DNA from: JBCCSZ01 sp039821145
GTDB lineage: Bacteria > Bacteroidota > Bacteroidia > Chitinophagales > Saprospiraceae
Reading direction: 5' to 3'
Assembly (NCBI GenBank): GCA_039821145.1
Contig: JBCBOS010000022.1
Span: forward strand, 101,467 to 165,466
Length of the DNA: 64,000 nucleotides
Under the pieces are notes generated by a model. That model ran no database searches and was not told the DNA's origin. It saw only the letters and a list, made by a program, of their open reading frames with translations. The stretch's first letter is position 1. Every line of letters begins with the position of its first letter. A program made the position numbers and the translations under genes. Below, in pieces: positions 44,725 through 54,623 of the stretch.

Positions 44725-47700
44725 ATGACAATCAAACATCCTGCAAATTTTATCTCCGCCATCTATCAACTGGAACGAGGCTACGCTCCGAGCATCTCGG
44801 GAAGCAACAAATCTGCTCGTCAACTCGCTCACATCCGGGAAGAATTGCGACTGGGACGTCACTACAAGCGCAAGAGAAATTACGACAAAGCCATCAGCCA
44901 CTTCCGAAAGGCCAGGGCCTTGGCTTACCAACTCATCCACCACAAGACCAAACCGGATTCTTTTGTGGCCAAACCAAACTTGCGCCTGCCGGAGGGGCCC
45001 AGCATCGAATCCCAAATGGCAGAGATTTCCTTGAAATTGCTGGAAGACATGCAGTCGGACTTGATCATCAAACCGCCAGTGGTCCTGGGGCTCAATTTCA
45101 GAGATACCTCCGAGCTGTTGCAGATCAACAAAGAGGGAATTACCCCCTTGGTCCTCAACGGAAATCAGTTGGAAGAAGAGTTGAAATTGGGGACAGAGCT
45201 TTTGACAAAGGGCGCTGTTGACGAGGCCATTTCCATCCTCGGTACTGCCGCTCGCAGAATTGGAACAGGCACCGACAGTGGCATCAGAGCAGCCTTGAGC
45301 CTCAACTTGAGTTCGGCATACCTGGCCAAGGGTGATGCCACCAAAGCTCACACCTTTGCCTCTCTCGCCAGCCGCCAATTTGCCACCGCCAAAGACAACC
45401 TAGGACGGGCGCAGGCCCTCCACAATCTGGGGACAGCACAGATGAGACAGGGCAAGACCACCCAAGCTCGGGCCACTCTCAAGCAATCCAGCGAACTGTT
45501 TCGAGGCAACAATGGTACCAACGGCACGCCTCTTCCCAGCACACCACCGACCAGTGGGTTCAACTTCCCGCTCATGACCATGAAGCTCCAGAACCAGCCC
45601 CCGGCCGTGGCCAACTTTCAGCCGATGTTGACGCCCATTCACACTGCTGTTTTGCCACAGCCGATGATGAATTTCCAGCCAGTCCTTCCCCCAACAGCCC
45701 GCCCCAGCACCCAACTGAGCAAATTGAGTTTCATCGCCGATCAGAATACGTCCAAAGTCTCCGTTCGTTGGCTGGGCCAATCCAATGCCTGGAGCGGATT
45801 GAACCTCAACAACATCAAAACCCCGCTTGCCAAGAAACAAAAATGGAGCGTGTCAGTGGCCACCGAAAATGGCAATGCTGTCTCTTCCCTGGCGTGGAAC
45901 CCGGGCCGCGCCCCAAAGGCCAGCGATCTGTTCAAGCAATTCTACAGCCGCCGCATCAACGCCCTCAAACCCGAATCGCTCAAGTGGTACTTCGATTCTG
46001 AGGCTTCCACAGCGGTTTACCTCACCCACATTTATGCCTACGTGACACCCGTGGCCATCGCCGATGCCTACCACGAAATGGGCAATTACCAAAAGGCGGA
46101 AAGCTACTACATCACCGCCTCCAAATACACCTATCTCAACCGCCGCATGGAAGCCACCAACCTATGGGTCAAGATGGCCAACAATTACCAGGAGTGGGGC
46201 GATGAGTTGTACAAAGACGAGAAAGTCCTTCAGGCAAGGGTCATTTACGGAAAGGTCGTTGCACAAAATGGGGTAGCACCATCCAGCTCTCCACTCTTCA
46301 AACCGACCAACTTCAAGACTCCGGCTACAGCAGCCAGAAGCATGATCATCCGCCTGAAGTTGAACAAGAAGCCCGTCGGCAATGGGGCGATGAACAACGC
46401 AATCTACACCATCTGGAGTCGCTGGCAATACATCCTGGCGGGATTGGATTTCTACGGTCAGTCCCTTAACCCCCTCTTTACCTTCGAGTATCTGCAACAA
46501 GCTGCCAAGGGCTTCGCAGTGCAGGCCGTACAGGCGGAGCGGGAGTATGTCAACTTCATGGTGCAATTTGAATCAGAATCGGCGGCTCGTCGGGACCTGG
46601 AGAGCACGCTGACCATGGCCAAGGCCGAGGAGGCCATCCAGCAGGAGCACTACCGGGCGGCTGCCGACGACCTGAGAGCAGCAGAGCGGGCACTCGACTT
46701 GGCCACCGTCCGCCGCGACAATGCCGTTGAGGACCGCAACAACTACCGCTCGGCAGGTGCTTGGCAGTATCGGATGCAGTCCTTGACCACCGCAACAGGT
46801 GCAGGAGCAGATTGGTACGAAAGTGACATCCGAAAAATGGCCGCAAACATTGAGGCAGGCGAGAAGGTAAAAGGGAAGAGAGGAAAATTGGCGGCTGCCG
46901 GTGCTTATTTGGGTGGAGAAAAATCCTACGAATACCAGCTCGATCGCATGGCCAACCAAATCCAGGAATTGGATGCCACCATTCGGGTGGCACAGTCGCA
47001 AGCACAAGCGGCCGGACACCGAGAAAAGGCAGCCCAACTGTCTTATCATGCCTCTCGCGCAAAGGCCGACCTGGTGGAAGATGCCCTGACTGCTTTCGAC
47101 AATGAAGTCTTCACCCCCGAGACTTGGGCGATGATGGCCTTGGTGATGAGGGGGATTGCCAAAAAATACCAATTCTGGGCTGTTCGGACTGCGAAATTGA
47201 TGGAGCGTGCCTACAATTTTGAAACGGATCGCGACCTGTCGGTCATCAAAAGCTCTTATGGCCTCAAGCTAGGCAATGCCAATGACATGTTGGGGGCCGA
47301 TCTTCTCCTCAGAGACATCGACTCTTTTACCTACCACCTCATCACCAATACCAATGCCAAAGACAGCAAGATCAAGGATGTGTTGTCCTTGCGCAACGAA
47401 TACCCAATGGATTTTTACCGCTTCCAGGAGTCTGGATTGATGCGCGTAGAAACCGCCTTGCACGACTTTGACCGCCGCCATCCCGGCTTCTTCGGACAGC
47501 GATTGTCTGCCGTGGAAGTAGAGGTGATTGGATTGCTGCCGTCTGAAGGGGTCAATGGCACGCTGAGAGGCAGTTTTGTCTCTCGTTATCGCACAGAAAA
47601 TGGCGGCAGCAAAAACCGCTTGCACCTCACGGATACCCTGGCCTTGTCGGAATACACCTACAGAGGCGATGGCATTCTGTTTCGGATGGATTTGCAAAAG

Positions 47701-48306
47701 AGAGGACTCTTTGAAGGCAATGGAGTGGCAGGTTCTTGGGAATTGGAACTTCCCCGCCGCAGCAACAACTTTGACTTCCGATTGATCACCGATGTTCGAT
47801 TGGTTTTTTACTACTCCGCTCGTTTCAGTCCCTCTCTGAAAACGACTGTCCTGAATCGCGCACCACTTCCTGGCGAGATGACCCATGCCAGAGACTTTGC
47901 CTTGCGATACGACTTCCCAGAGGTTTGGTATGGTTTCCTCAAAGACAAGGAAATGAGCATGTCCGTTACCCCCAATCTCATGCCGCGCAATGAGAAAAAC
48001 TTCCGCACCAAGAGCATGAGCATTGCCCTTCTCACAGCGGAGGGAGTGTCTGCAGCAGGGGTTCGCATCAGTCTGACCCTGCCGGGCAAAAGCACCGTCA
48101 GTCTGACCACCAATGCCAATGGGACCATCGAATCCAGAAGCACCAATGGCTTGGGCCGGGCGATGAAGGGAGCGTTGTTGGGCGAATGGCAACTGTCGAT
48201 CCGGCCACCAGCCAACAGTCCTTTGCTGACAGAGGATGGCCGACTCGATCCATCCAAACTTCTCAACATCTCCATCATCAACCAATACGATTTTGACTGG
48301 GCCTAA
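44725..48306 (+). CDS. Compact Tc-toxin A-like protein: TPR repeats plus TcA channel and TcB-binding region
   Basis: The protein has 1193 residues from the ATG at 44725 (the frame is open to 44608). TPR-like repeats lie at about 30-75, 150-260 and 440-515; a Pro-rich linker covers 265-330. Residues 595-800 form long Ala/Arg/Glu coiled coils interrupted by a short Gly-rich loop (GKRGKLAAAGAYLGGE), like the TcA translocation channel helices. Residues 800-1040 contain TcA hallmarks: WAMMALVMRGIAKKYQFWAV, LMERAYNFE, ALHDFDRRHPGFFGQRLSAV and VRLVFYYSAR, corresponding to the TcB-binding end. Insect-type TcA proteins have about 2500 residues; the large alpha-helical shell and receptor-binding domains are absent here and TPRs take their place. 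No signal peptide was found. A TcB-TcC gene follows after 39 bp. Confidence 0.78.
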   Translation: MTIKHPANFISAIYQLERGYAPSISGSNKSARQLAHIREELRLGRHYKRKRNYDKAISHFRKARALAYQLIHHKTKPDSFVAKPNLRLPEGPSIESQMAEISLKLLEDMQSDLIIKPPVVLGLNFRDTSELLQINKEGITPLVLNGNQLEEELKLGTELLTKGAVDEAISILGTAARRIGTGTDSGIRAALSLNLSSAYLAKGDATKAHTFASLASRQFATAKDNLGRAQALHNLGTAQMRQGKTTQARATLKQSSELFRGNNGTNGTPLPSTPPTSGFNFPLMTMKLQNQPPAVANFQPMLTPIHTAVLPQPMMNFQPVLPPTARPSTQLSKLSFIADQNTSKVSVRWLGQSNAWSGLNLNNIKTPLAKKQKWSVSVATENGNAVSSLAWNPGRAPKASDLFKQFYSRRINALKPESLKWYFDSEASTAVYLTHIYAYVTPVAIADAYHEMGNYQKAESYYITASKYTYLNRRMEATNLWVKMANNYQEWGDELYKDEKVLQARVIYGKVVAQNGVAPSSSPLFKPTNFKTPATAARSMIIRLKLNKKPVGNGAMNNAIYTIWSRWQYILAGLDFYGQSLNPLFTFEYLQQAAKGFAVQAVQAEREYVNFMVQFESESAARRDLESTLTMAKAEEAIQQEHYRAAADDLRAAERALDLATVRRDNAVEDRNNYRSAGAWQYRMQSLTTATGAGADWYESDIRKMAANIEAGEKVKGKRGKLAAAGAYLGGEKSYEYQLDRMANQIQELDATIRVAQSQAQAAGHREKAAQLSYHASRAKADLVEDALTAFDNEVFTPETWAMMALVMRGIAKKYQFWAVRTAKLMERAYNFETDRDLSVIKSSYGLKLGNANDMLGADLLLRDIDSFTYHLITNTNAKDSKIKDVLSLRNEYPMDFYRFQESGLMRVETALHDFDRRHPGFFGQRLSAVEVEVIGLLPSEGVNGTLRGSFVSRYRTENGGSKNRLHLTDTLALSEYTYRGDGILFRMDLQKRGLFEGNGVAGSWELELPRRSNNFDFRLITDVRLVFYYSARFSPSLKTTVLNRAPLPGEMTHARDFALRYDFPEVWYGFLKDKEMSMSVTPNLMPRNEKNFRTKSMSIALLTAEGVSAAGVRISLTLPGKSTVSLTTNANGTIESRSTNGLGRAMKGALLGEWQLSIRPPANSPLLTEDGRLDPSKLLNISIINQYDFDWA

Positions 48307-48345
48307 TGGCTGCTGACAAATCGCATAGCACGCAACAATCAAACA

Positions 48346-51300
48346 ATGGAAGTCAAATCAGGAATACAAGAAGGATTATTATCCAACCCCTCTGGTGGTG
48401 GGGCCATGCAGAGCCTGGGAGAGCGATTTCAGCCGGACCTGCTCAAGGGAAGCGGCACCTATTCCGTGCCCATCAGAGCACCCAAAGGCCCCAACGAGCT
48501 CAGCCCTTCGCTCACGCTTCGCTATTCGACTGGCTTGGGCAATGGGCTGTACGGACTGGGCTGGCAATTGGCGGGTCCACTTTTCATCATGCGCCGTTCC
48601 GACAAGGGAATACCGACCTATGGCGAGGAGGATGAGTTCATCCTGGGGGGAGGAGAGGTATTGGTACCTGTGGGAGATGGCCGCTATCAGGCTCGTTCGG
48701 AAACCCAATTCTGGGACATCCGCCGGGTGGGAGAGGGCTGGGTGATCCGAAGCAAGGATGGCCGTCGATACCAATTGGGACAACAGGCCGCTGCCAGGAT
48801 CGAAGACCGCGGCAGAATCTATGCCTGGATGGCCGAAGAGGAGCGCGACCCGGCGGGCAATGTCATCAGCTTTCGCTACGAAAGGGAGGCAGGCCAATTG
48901 TACTTGAGCCAGGTTGCCTGGAGCATCTACCGCCTGCAATTTCTCTACGAAGACCGACCAGACGTGATCCACAATGGACGAGCAGGTTTTCCCATCAAAA
49001 CCCGCAAGAGAGGCCACCGGATCGAACTGCACTGCAAGGAAGAAGCCTCGTCTTTGCTTCAGGCTTATGAAATGTCTTACACCCAGGCCACGGGAACGAA
49101 GCTCTCTCTTCTGACCCGCTTCGGAAAGGCTGGATTTGGACCAGCAGGGGAGCGGGAAGACTATCCTCCTTTGGATTTTCGCTACAGCCAACACCAGGCA
49201 GATGCCTCCAAATATCTCAAGGTAACGGCCGATCACATCCCCCCTCCTTTGCTCGACAGTGAAGGAACCACCCTGGTAGACATGGATGGCGATGGATTGC
49301 CAGACATCTTGCAAGCCCTCCGAAATGGCCACCGCTATTGGCGCAACAAGGGCAACGGCCGCATCGGAGAAATGGTTGAATTGGACCGTACCCCCTTGGG
49401 CGTTCACCTGGAAGATGGGGGCGCTTCTTTTACCGATCTACACGGCGATGGCAGTGCTGACCTCTTGCAAGTTGGCACCCGACTCAACATGGCCATTACC
49501 AATACCGGAGAAGGACGTTGGGCCGAGGAGCCCGTTTTGTACAAACAGCAATTTCCCCTGCAAGTCAGCGATGCCAGCACCCGTTTTGTCGACTTGGATG
49601 GCAATGGCGTACCCGACCTCTTGCAAAGTGGACCGCACGGATTTACCCTGGCCTACAACCAAGGTGGAAAGGGATGGTCCAATCCAGAAATGGTTGCCCG
49701 ACAAAGCGACATCAATCTGTTTCCCAATGTGTCCTTGGGGTCGGAAGACATTTACCTGGCCGATATGACGGGGGATGGACTGAGCGACATCGTGTACTTG
49801 GTCTCTGGTCAGATTTGCTACTGGCCCTACTATGGCTATGGCCGTTGGGGGGCGAAAGAAGAGATGAAAAATGCCGTTCGATTGCCCCGCAATTTTTCGC
49901 GAGATTCCCTCTTCCTCACCGACTTGGACGGAGATGGGGTAACAGACTTGCTCTACGTAGACCACGACAGGATTTACTACTGGATGAACCAAAGTGGGGT
50001 CGGGTGGAGCAACAGATTTGAAATTCCCTTTGTGCCACCACCGCAGGTAGAATCAGTCTATCCCGTTGATTTGCTGGGCAAGGGGACTCGGGGCTTGTTG
50101 TGGAGCCTGGGAATGCAGCGTTCGCAGGATACGGCCTATCGCTTTTTGGACCTCAGCAGTGCCATCAAGCCCTACCTATTGGTGGAAATCCAAGATGGTT
50201 TTGGCGGGGTAACGGAAATGTTTTACGAAAGCAGTACTGATATCCGCCAAAGAGATGAGGCATCCGGGGAGCCTTGGGATACTTACTTGCCATTTCCCCT
50301 GCAGGTGGTCGATCAGATCAAGGAGACAGACAAGATCAGTGGCATGATTCGCCATACCCATTTGCGCTATCATCGCGGCTATTTTGATCCGGCAGAAAAA
50401 GTCTTTCGGGGATTTGAACGCGTCACCATGACCCGCGATGGCGATGAGCACAGTCCGACCGTACAACAGGTGTCACAGTTTTATTTGGGGTCGCAGGAAG
50501 GTCCGGAAGGCATTCGACAGATTTCTCCGGAGGAACAGGCACAAGAGCACGCCTTGAGCGGGAGTTTGTTGCAAGTCGAGGTGTACGAATTGGCGGCCGA
50601 TGGCACCCGGAAGCTTTGCCAAAGTGCAGAGACCATATGGGAGGCCAGAGAGGAATTCAACGACGGAGAGCATTTTGTCTACTTCCCAAGACCCATGCAA
50701 ACGGATACCCGCTACCTAGCCGATGGGGACGAAGACAAGTTGGAGCAGGCGGTGTACGAGCACGATGACTTTGGCAATGTGGTCCGAAAGCAGATGTGGA
50801 CTCATTTTGAAAGCCAAGCAAAAGAAGATGGATATTTTACTGACCAACAGATCGATTACAGCCACAATGAAGACCAGTGGTTGGTGGGCATTCCCGTGCG
50901 CGCTGCCACCCGCGATCAGAATGGCCATCTCCTGACCGATGTGCAGCATTTTTTTGATGGAGACGACTTTAAAGGTCTTCCCCTGCAAGAAGCTGAGCAA
51001 GGCATTTTGAAAAGAAAGATCGAATTGGTCTATGCCGACTGGGCCACGCCCAATGACTTTGCCAGCGAAATTGATCCCACCTGGGGATTGACCAAACAGG
51101 CCGAGGGTTGGTACCGACAGGTGGAGGCATTTCGACACGATCCGGCGGGGAATGTCGAGGAGGTGATTGGTCCTTTGGGAGAGCGCAAGACCATTGCTTT
51201 TGATGGCAATCGATTGTTTCCCACTCAAATCACATCCGGTGATGGACAACAGCTTCGTTGCCGTTTTGACCCGAGGACTGCCCAGGCCCTACAGACAGTA

Positions 51301-54288
51301 GCAAACAACAACATTGTCACCGAGTACCGCTATTCTCCACTGGGGCGATTGATCGCAGAATTCCATACCCATGCTGATGGCAGCTTGCAATTGATCCAAT
51401 ATTTCCGGGTAGCCCATTTTGCAGAGGCAGAAGATGGAAGCATTCAACCACCCAGCATTTACAGTGTCAAACCCCACAACACCGGTCAATCCTTGGCGGC
51501 CTTAGAAGCTGCTGCCGATTTGACCCGTGTGGCCGGGGTGGGCTTAGAGATAGATTATTACGATTGTCAAGGCAATTTGCTTCAACGTTCCAGACGAGGG
51601 GCTGCGGCAGGCAATGATCCCAACAAGCAATGGGTGCGCAGCAATTTGCGTCGCTATTGTCTGATGGGTCAGCGCGCCGTTGATTACCCAAATGTTTTTG
51701 CCGCCTCCCCTGATTTTGTTTCTACCTTTCCAGAAGGTGGAGAGGTGAGCTTCTTCTACGACAACAGTGGCAAGTCGATTCGGGTAGAGCATCCCGATGG
51801 TGTGCGTTATCGGGTGGATTACTACAACACCCGCATCGAAAAATGGGATGCTGGCATGTCGGATGCTGCCCCGCCAATCGTGGAGCGCTACACGGCCAAA
51901 GGCTATTTGCACTCAGTTGAACATCCGTTGGGTGGCGGGCAAGTGGCTCGCACGACCTATGAGGTGGACCATGCCGGGCGCGTTCTGAATGTACAGAATG
52001 CCCAAGGCCATGACAGCATCCAATACACCTATGCCGGACCCAGTGCTGCCATTCGGATTGTGCAGCAAGAGGCGGGGAGCAGGACGTACTGGCGGGATGC
52101 CAATGGGAAGTTGAGGCTGAGAACGGATTCATTGGGGCGTCGACTGGGGATGGAATACGATGAGCACGGGCGTGTCACCAGGGCCAGTGATCTCACAAAT
52201 TCGGCCGCTCCGCAGGTGGTTCGGGAGTTTGCGTACGACGGCAAGCAATTGCTTCGCATTCGGGAAGGATCGCTTGAGACCACCTTTGAAAACGATCTGT
52301 TGGGTCGCCCCCTTCGCAAGACCATTGACTACGGCAATGGACATGAGTTGACTTTGGGCTACCGCTATGGCTTGCATGGAGAAGTGCGCAGTCTCACTTA
52401 TCCGGATGGCACAGTGGTGGAGATGGACTACTACTTGAATGGAAGTATGAAAAGTTTGTCGGGCTTTGTAGATGAAACGCATTACAACGCCAATGAAAAT
52501 CCGGAGATCATTTCTTTTGACGGGACGGCAAATCTGCACTTTGGCTATGATCCTTCTCTGGGCAGAGTCCGCAGTATGCGGTTGGAATCGGGGGGCAATG
52601 ACTTGCGGGCCTTGCAGTACCAATACGATCAGCGAGGCCAGATCAATCGGGTAGAGGATCGCATGGCGCGCCAGACCTTTGGAAGGCGGTACCACTACGA
52701 TGACCTGTATCGACTCGTGCAGTCTGACACTTTGAGTGGAGGATTGACGGGGCAACTTCTTCGGCAAGACCACTATGGATACAATTTGGTGGGCGACATT
52801 TTGCAAAACGAAGAAAGTGGCTTGGCGCAGTTTCGCTATGAGGATGCCCAGCGTCCGAGTTGTCTGACCTCTGTCCGACTTCCCGGCCAGGGGCAGGACA
52901 GTGAATTGGTATATGACGAGGCAGGGCGTTTGTTGTCCTTTGACGATATGGAGACCATGACTTATGACATATGGGATCGCCTGACGAGTGTTCGGATGCG
53001 AGACGGGCGTGAGATTCAATTTCAGTACGATCACGTCAACCGTCGTCTGACCAAAAGTGTGGTCCTCAATGGGCAGGAAAGTCAGAGTCGCTATGTGGAA
53101 AGTTTGTATGAAGAAAAGCCTTCGGGCTCTCGACTCAATGTATACTTGGGCCGCTTGTTGGTGGCGCGGGTAGACAAGCCCTCGGGCCAGCCAGAAGAGA
53201 AAGCCTTTGTGTTGACAGATCATCTGGGGTCTCTGCTGAGTACCTGCACGGTGGACGGGCGCTTGTTGCAAGAGCAGGCCTACACTCCCTTTGGGCGGAG
53301 CATGCAAGCAGCTGGAACGGACAGTCGGTACATTGGCTTGGCAGGAGACGATGAGTTGGGCATGGTTCATATGGGGGCACGTCACTACCATCCTTTGCTG
53401 GGGCGCTTTACGAGTCCGGACTGGTTTGTGGTCGAAAATCCGAATAAGGTCATGCGCTTGGCTCAGGGCTTTCATGTGTATTCATATGCCATCAACAATC
53501 CGATCATGCTGCGCGACCCTTCCGGCTTGTGGTTTGGGTTGGACGATTTGATTGTGGCTGCTGTGGGTTTTGTGGTTGGATTTTTCACTGGATTGATTGT
53601 GGGGCTGGCTCAGGGACGAAGTTTTGGCGATTCGCTTTTGCTCGGACTGGAGGCGGGCCTATTGGGGGCAGTGGGCGCTTGGTTGGCCTATGCGACAGTT
53701 GGTTTGGCGCTGGCTGGCCTGGGTGTCACTGGTGGATGGGCTGCAGGGCTTTCGATCACAGCAGCTGCTTTTGGTGGGTTGAATGGTGTCATCAGTGGGG
53801 CGACGGAGATTTACGATTGGAGCAGTTGGACGGGCTGGGCGACTTTTCTGTCGGATTCTACTTGGGGCATTCTGGGTACCTCGCTGGGGGTGGCGCTGCA
53901 CATCACGAATCTGTTTTATGAAAATCCGGACTACCAAAGCCATCTCAGCAAACGCCAAAATCGACATGTGTACGATGGAGGTTTTGGCATTGAAAACTAT
54001 GCCCTTACCCAAGGAAATGTTGTGAGCAATCTGCAGGGAAGGCATGGTGGACTGTTGGATCACGAAACCCTGCACATCACTCAGAACCGAATCTTTGGTC
54101 CCATATTTCAGACCACTTATGTCGGCTGGATGATTGGTGGATTTTTCGTCGCGCTCGTTATTGCGCCTTTTACAGATCAAAGCGTTTGGGATGACATTTA
54201 CGACATTTCCTATGTCAACAACCCCTGGGAAGCTTGGGCATACAGTGTGGGCGGAACATCAGGTGGTGGCTCGCTTGCATATGCGTAG
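48346..54288 (+). CDS. Fused TcB-TcC-type RHS toxin with HExxH C-terminal domain
   Basis: The protein has 1980 residues. The SpvB domain (about 1-290) has GAMQSLGERFQPDLLKGSGT and LRYSTGLGNGLYGLGWQL. FG-GAP/VCBS blades follow (DMDGDGLPDILQ, DLDGNGVPDLLQ, DMTGDGLSDIVY, DLDGDGVTDLLY). A TcdB middle region (YLLVEIQDGFGGVTEMFY, HLRYHRGYFDPAEKVFRGFE) and many RHS YD-type repeats (YRYGLHGEVRSLTYPDG) come next. The core ends MGARHYHPLLGRFTSPDW, YAINNPIMLRDPSGLW at 1724. The last 257 residues start with Gly-rich hydrophobic helices, then LDHETLHITQNRIFGPIF with HETLH at 1906-1910 and NPWEAWAY with a possible third ligand Glu1962. The TcB-TcC shell should encapsulate this C-terminal domain. Confidence 0.93.
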   Translation: MEVKSGIQEGLLSNPSGGGAMQSLGERFQPDLLKGSGTYSVPIRAPKGPNELSPSLTLRYSTGLGNGLYGLGWQLAGPLFIMRRSDKGIPTYGEEDEFILGGGEVLVPVGDGRYQARSETQFWDIRRVGEGWVIRSKDGRRYQLGQQAAARIEDRGRIYAWMAEEERDPAGNVISFRYEREAGQLYLSQVAWSIYRLQFLYEDRPDVIHNGRAGFPIKTRKRGHRIELHCKEEASSLLQAYEMSYTQATGTKLSLLTRFGKAGFGPAGEREDYPPLDFRYSQHQADASKYLKVTADHIPPPLLDSEGTTLVDMDGDGLPDILQALRNGHRYWRNKGNGRIGEMVELDRTPLGVHLEDGGASFTDLHGDGSADLLQVGTRLNMAITNTGEGRWAEEPVLYKQQFPLQVSDASTRFVDLDGNGVPDLLQSGPHGFTLAYNQGGKGWSNPEMVARQSDINLFPNVSLGSEDIYLADMTGDGLSDIVYLVSGQICYWPYYGYGRWGAKEEMKNAVRLPRNFSRDSLFLTDLDGDGVTDLLYVDHDRIYYWMNQSGVGWSNRFEIPFVPPPQVESVYPVDLLGKGTRGLLWSLGMQRSQDTAYRFLDLSSAIKPYLLVEIQDGFGGVTEMFYESSTDIRQRDEASGEPWDTYLPFPLQVVDQIKETDKISGMIRHTHLRYHRGYFDPAEKVFRGFERVTMTRDGDEHSPTVQQVSQFYLGSQEGPEGIRQISPEEQAQEHALSGSLLQVEVYELAADGTRKLCQSAETIWEAREEFNDGEHFVYFPRPMQTDTRYLADGDEDKLEQAVYEHDDFGNVVRKQMWTHFESQAKEDGYFTDQQIDYSHNEDQWLVGIPVRAATRDQNGHLLTDVQHFFDGDDFKGLPLQEAEQGILKRKIELVYADWATPNDFASEIDPTWGLTKQAEGWYRQVEAFRHDPAGNVEEVIGPLGERKTIAFDGNRLFPTQITSGDGQQLRCRFDPRTAQALQTVANNNIVTEYRYSPLGRLIAEFHTHADGSLQLIQYFRVAHFAEAEDGSIQPPSIYSVKPHNTGQSLAALEAAADLTRVAGVGLEIDYYDCQGNLLQRSRRGAAAGNDPNKQWVRSNLRRYCLMGQRAVDYPNVFAASPDFVSTFPEGGEVSFFYDNSGKSIRVEHPDGVRYRVDYYNTRIEKWDAGMSDAAPPIVERYTAKGYLHSVEHPLGGGQVARTTYEVDHAGRVLNVQNAQGHDSIQYTYAGPSAAIRIVQQEAGSRTYWRDANGKLRLRTDSLGRRLGMEYDEHGRVTRASDLTNSAAPQVVREFAYDGKQLLRIREGSLETTFENDLLGRPLRKTIDYGNGHELTLGYRYGLHGEVRSLTYPDGTVVEMDYYLNGSMKSLSGFVDETHYNANENPEIISFDGTANLHFGYDPSLGRVRSMRLESGGNDLRALQYQYDQRGQINRVEDRMARQTFGRRYHYDDLYRLVQSDTLSGGLTGQLLRQDHYGYNLVGDILQNEESGLAQFRYEDAQRPSCLTSVRLPGQGQDSELVYDEAGRLLSFDDMETMTYDIWDRLTSVRMRDGREIQFQYDHVNRRLTKSVVLNGQESQSRYVESLYEEKPSGSRLNVYLGRLLVARVDKPSGQPEEKAFVLTDHLGSLLSTCTVDGRLLQEQAYTPFGRSMQAAGTDSRYIGLAGDDELGMVHMGARHYHPLLGRFTSPDWFVVENPNKVMRLAQGFHVYSYAINNPIMLRDPSGLWFGLDDLIVAAVGFVVGFFTGLIVGLAQGRSFGDSLLLGLEAGLLGAVGAWLAYATVGLALAGLGVTGGWAAGLSITAAAFGGLNGVISGATEIYDWSSWTGWATFLSDSTWGILGTSLGVALHITNLFYENPDYQSHLSKRQNRHVYDGGFGIENYALTQGNVVSNLQGRHGGLLDHETLHITQNRIFGPIFQTTYVGWMIGGFFVALVIAPFTDQSVWDDIYDISYVNNPWEAWAYSVGGTSGGGSLAYA

Positions 54289-54314
54289 GCATTGATGAAA
54301 CTTTGAATAGTTGG

Positions 54315-54350
54315 GTGGGGCATCGACGGATTCGGTGCCCCACTTTTTTT
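54315..54350 (+). terminator. Rho-independent terminator after the TcB-TcC gene
   Basis: GTGGGGCA (54315-54322) pairs perfectly with TGCCCCAC (54336-54343) around a 13-nt loop, and a run of seven T follows. Confidence 0.9.
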
Positions 54351-54364
54351 GCCAAAAAATTGGG

Positions 54365-54399
54365 TTTGTTCTTTTTTATCAAAAAAGATCGTATATTTA
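54365..54399 (+). promoter_or_regulatory. Candidate promoter of the downstream gene pair
   Basis: TTTG at 54365-54368 and TATATTTA at 54392-54399, 23 bp apart, approach the Bacteroidota pattern. It lies directly behind the terminator at 54315-54350 and about 225 bp before the next start codon. That would give the following two genes their own transcript. Confidence 0.4.
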
Positions 54400-54623
54400 A
54401 TCTCACTTCTATCGAAATTCTCTGCATACAAGTTTGGTCTTTGCCAGTTGTGCGCCCTTGCGTTTGAACTGCACTGATTTTGTCTCACCCGATCCTTGCG
54501 TGAGAGGTCTTGTCTGTCCGCCTTGCGGATGTCCCACCCAACGACTGATTGCTTTTGAATTGATTTTGGGAGTTGATGTGATGTCAGCTCATTTATTATT
54601 TCTTCTACTTAAACTACATCATT

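Noticed and set aside
47269..48342. Minus-strand open frame (357 codons) opposite the TcA-like gene
   Set aside because: Fully antisense to a well supported gene, with low-complexity composition and no recognisable motif.
52129..53475. Long minus-strand open frame (448 codons) under the RHS region
   Set aside because: It mirrors the RHS coding sequence, with no domain or signal of its own.
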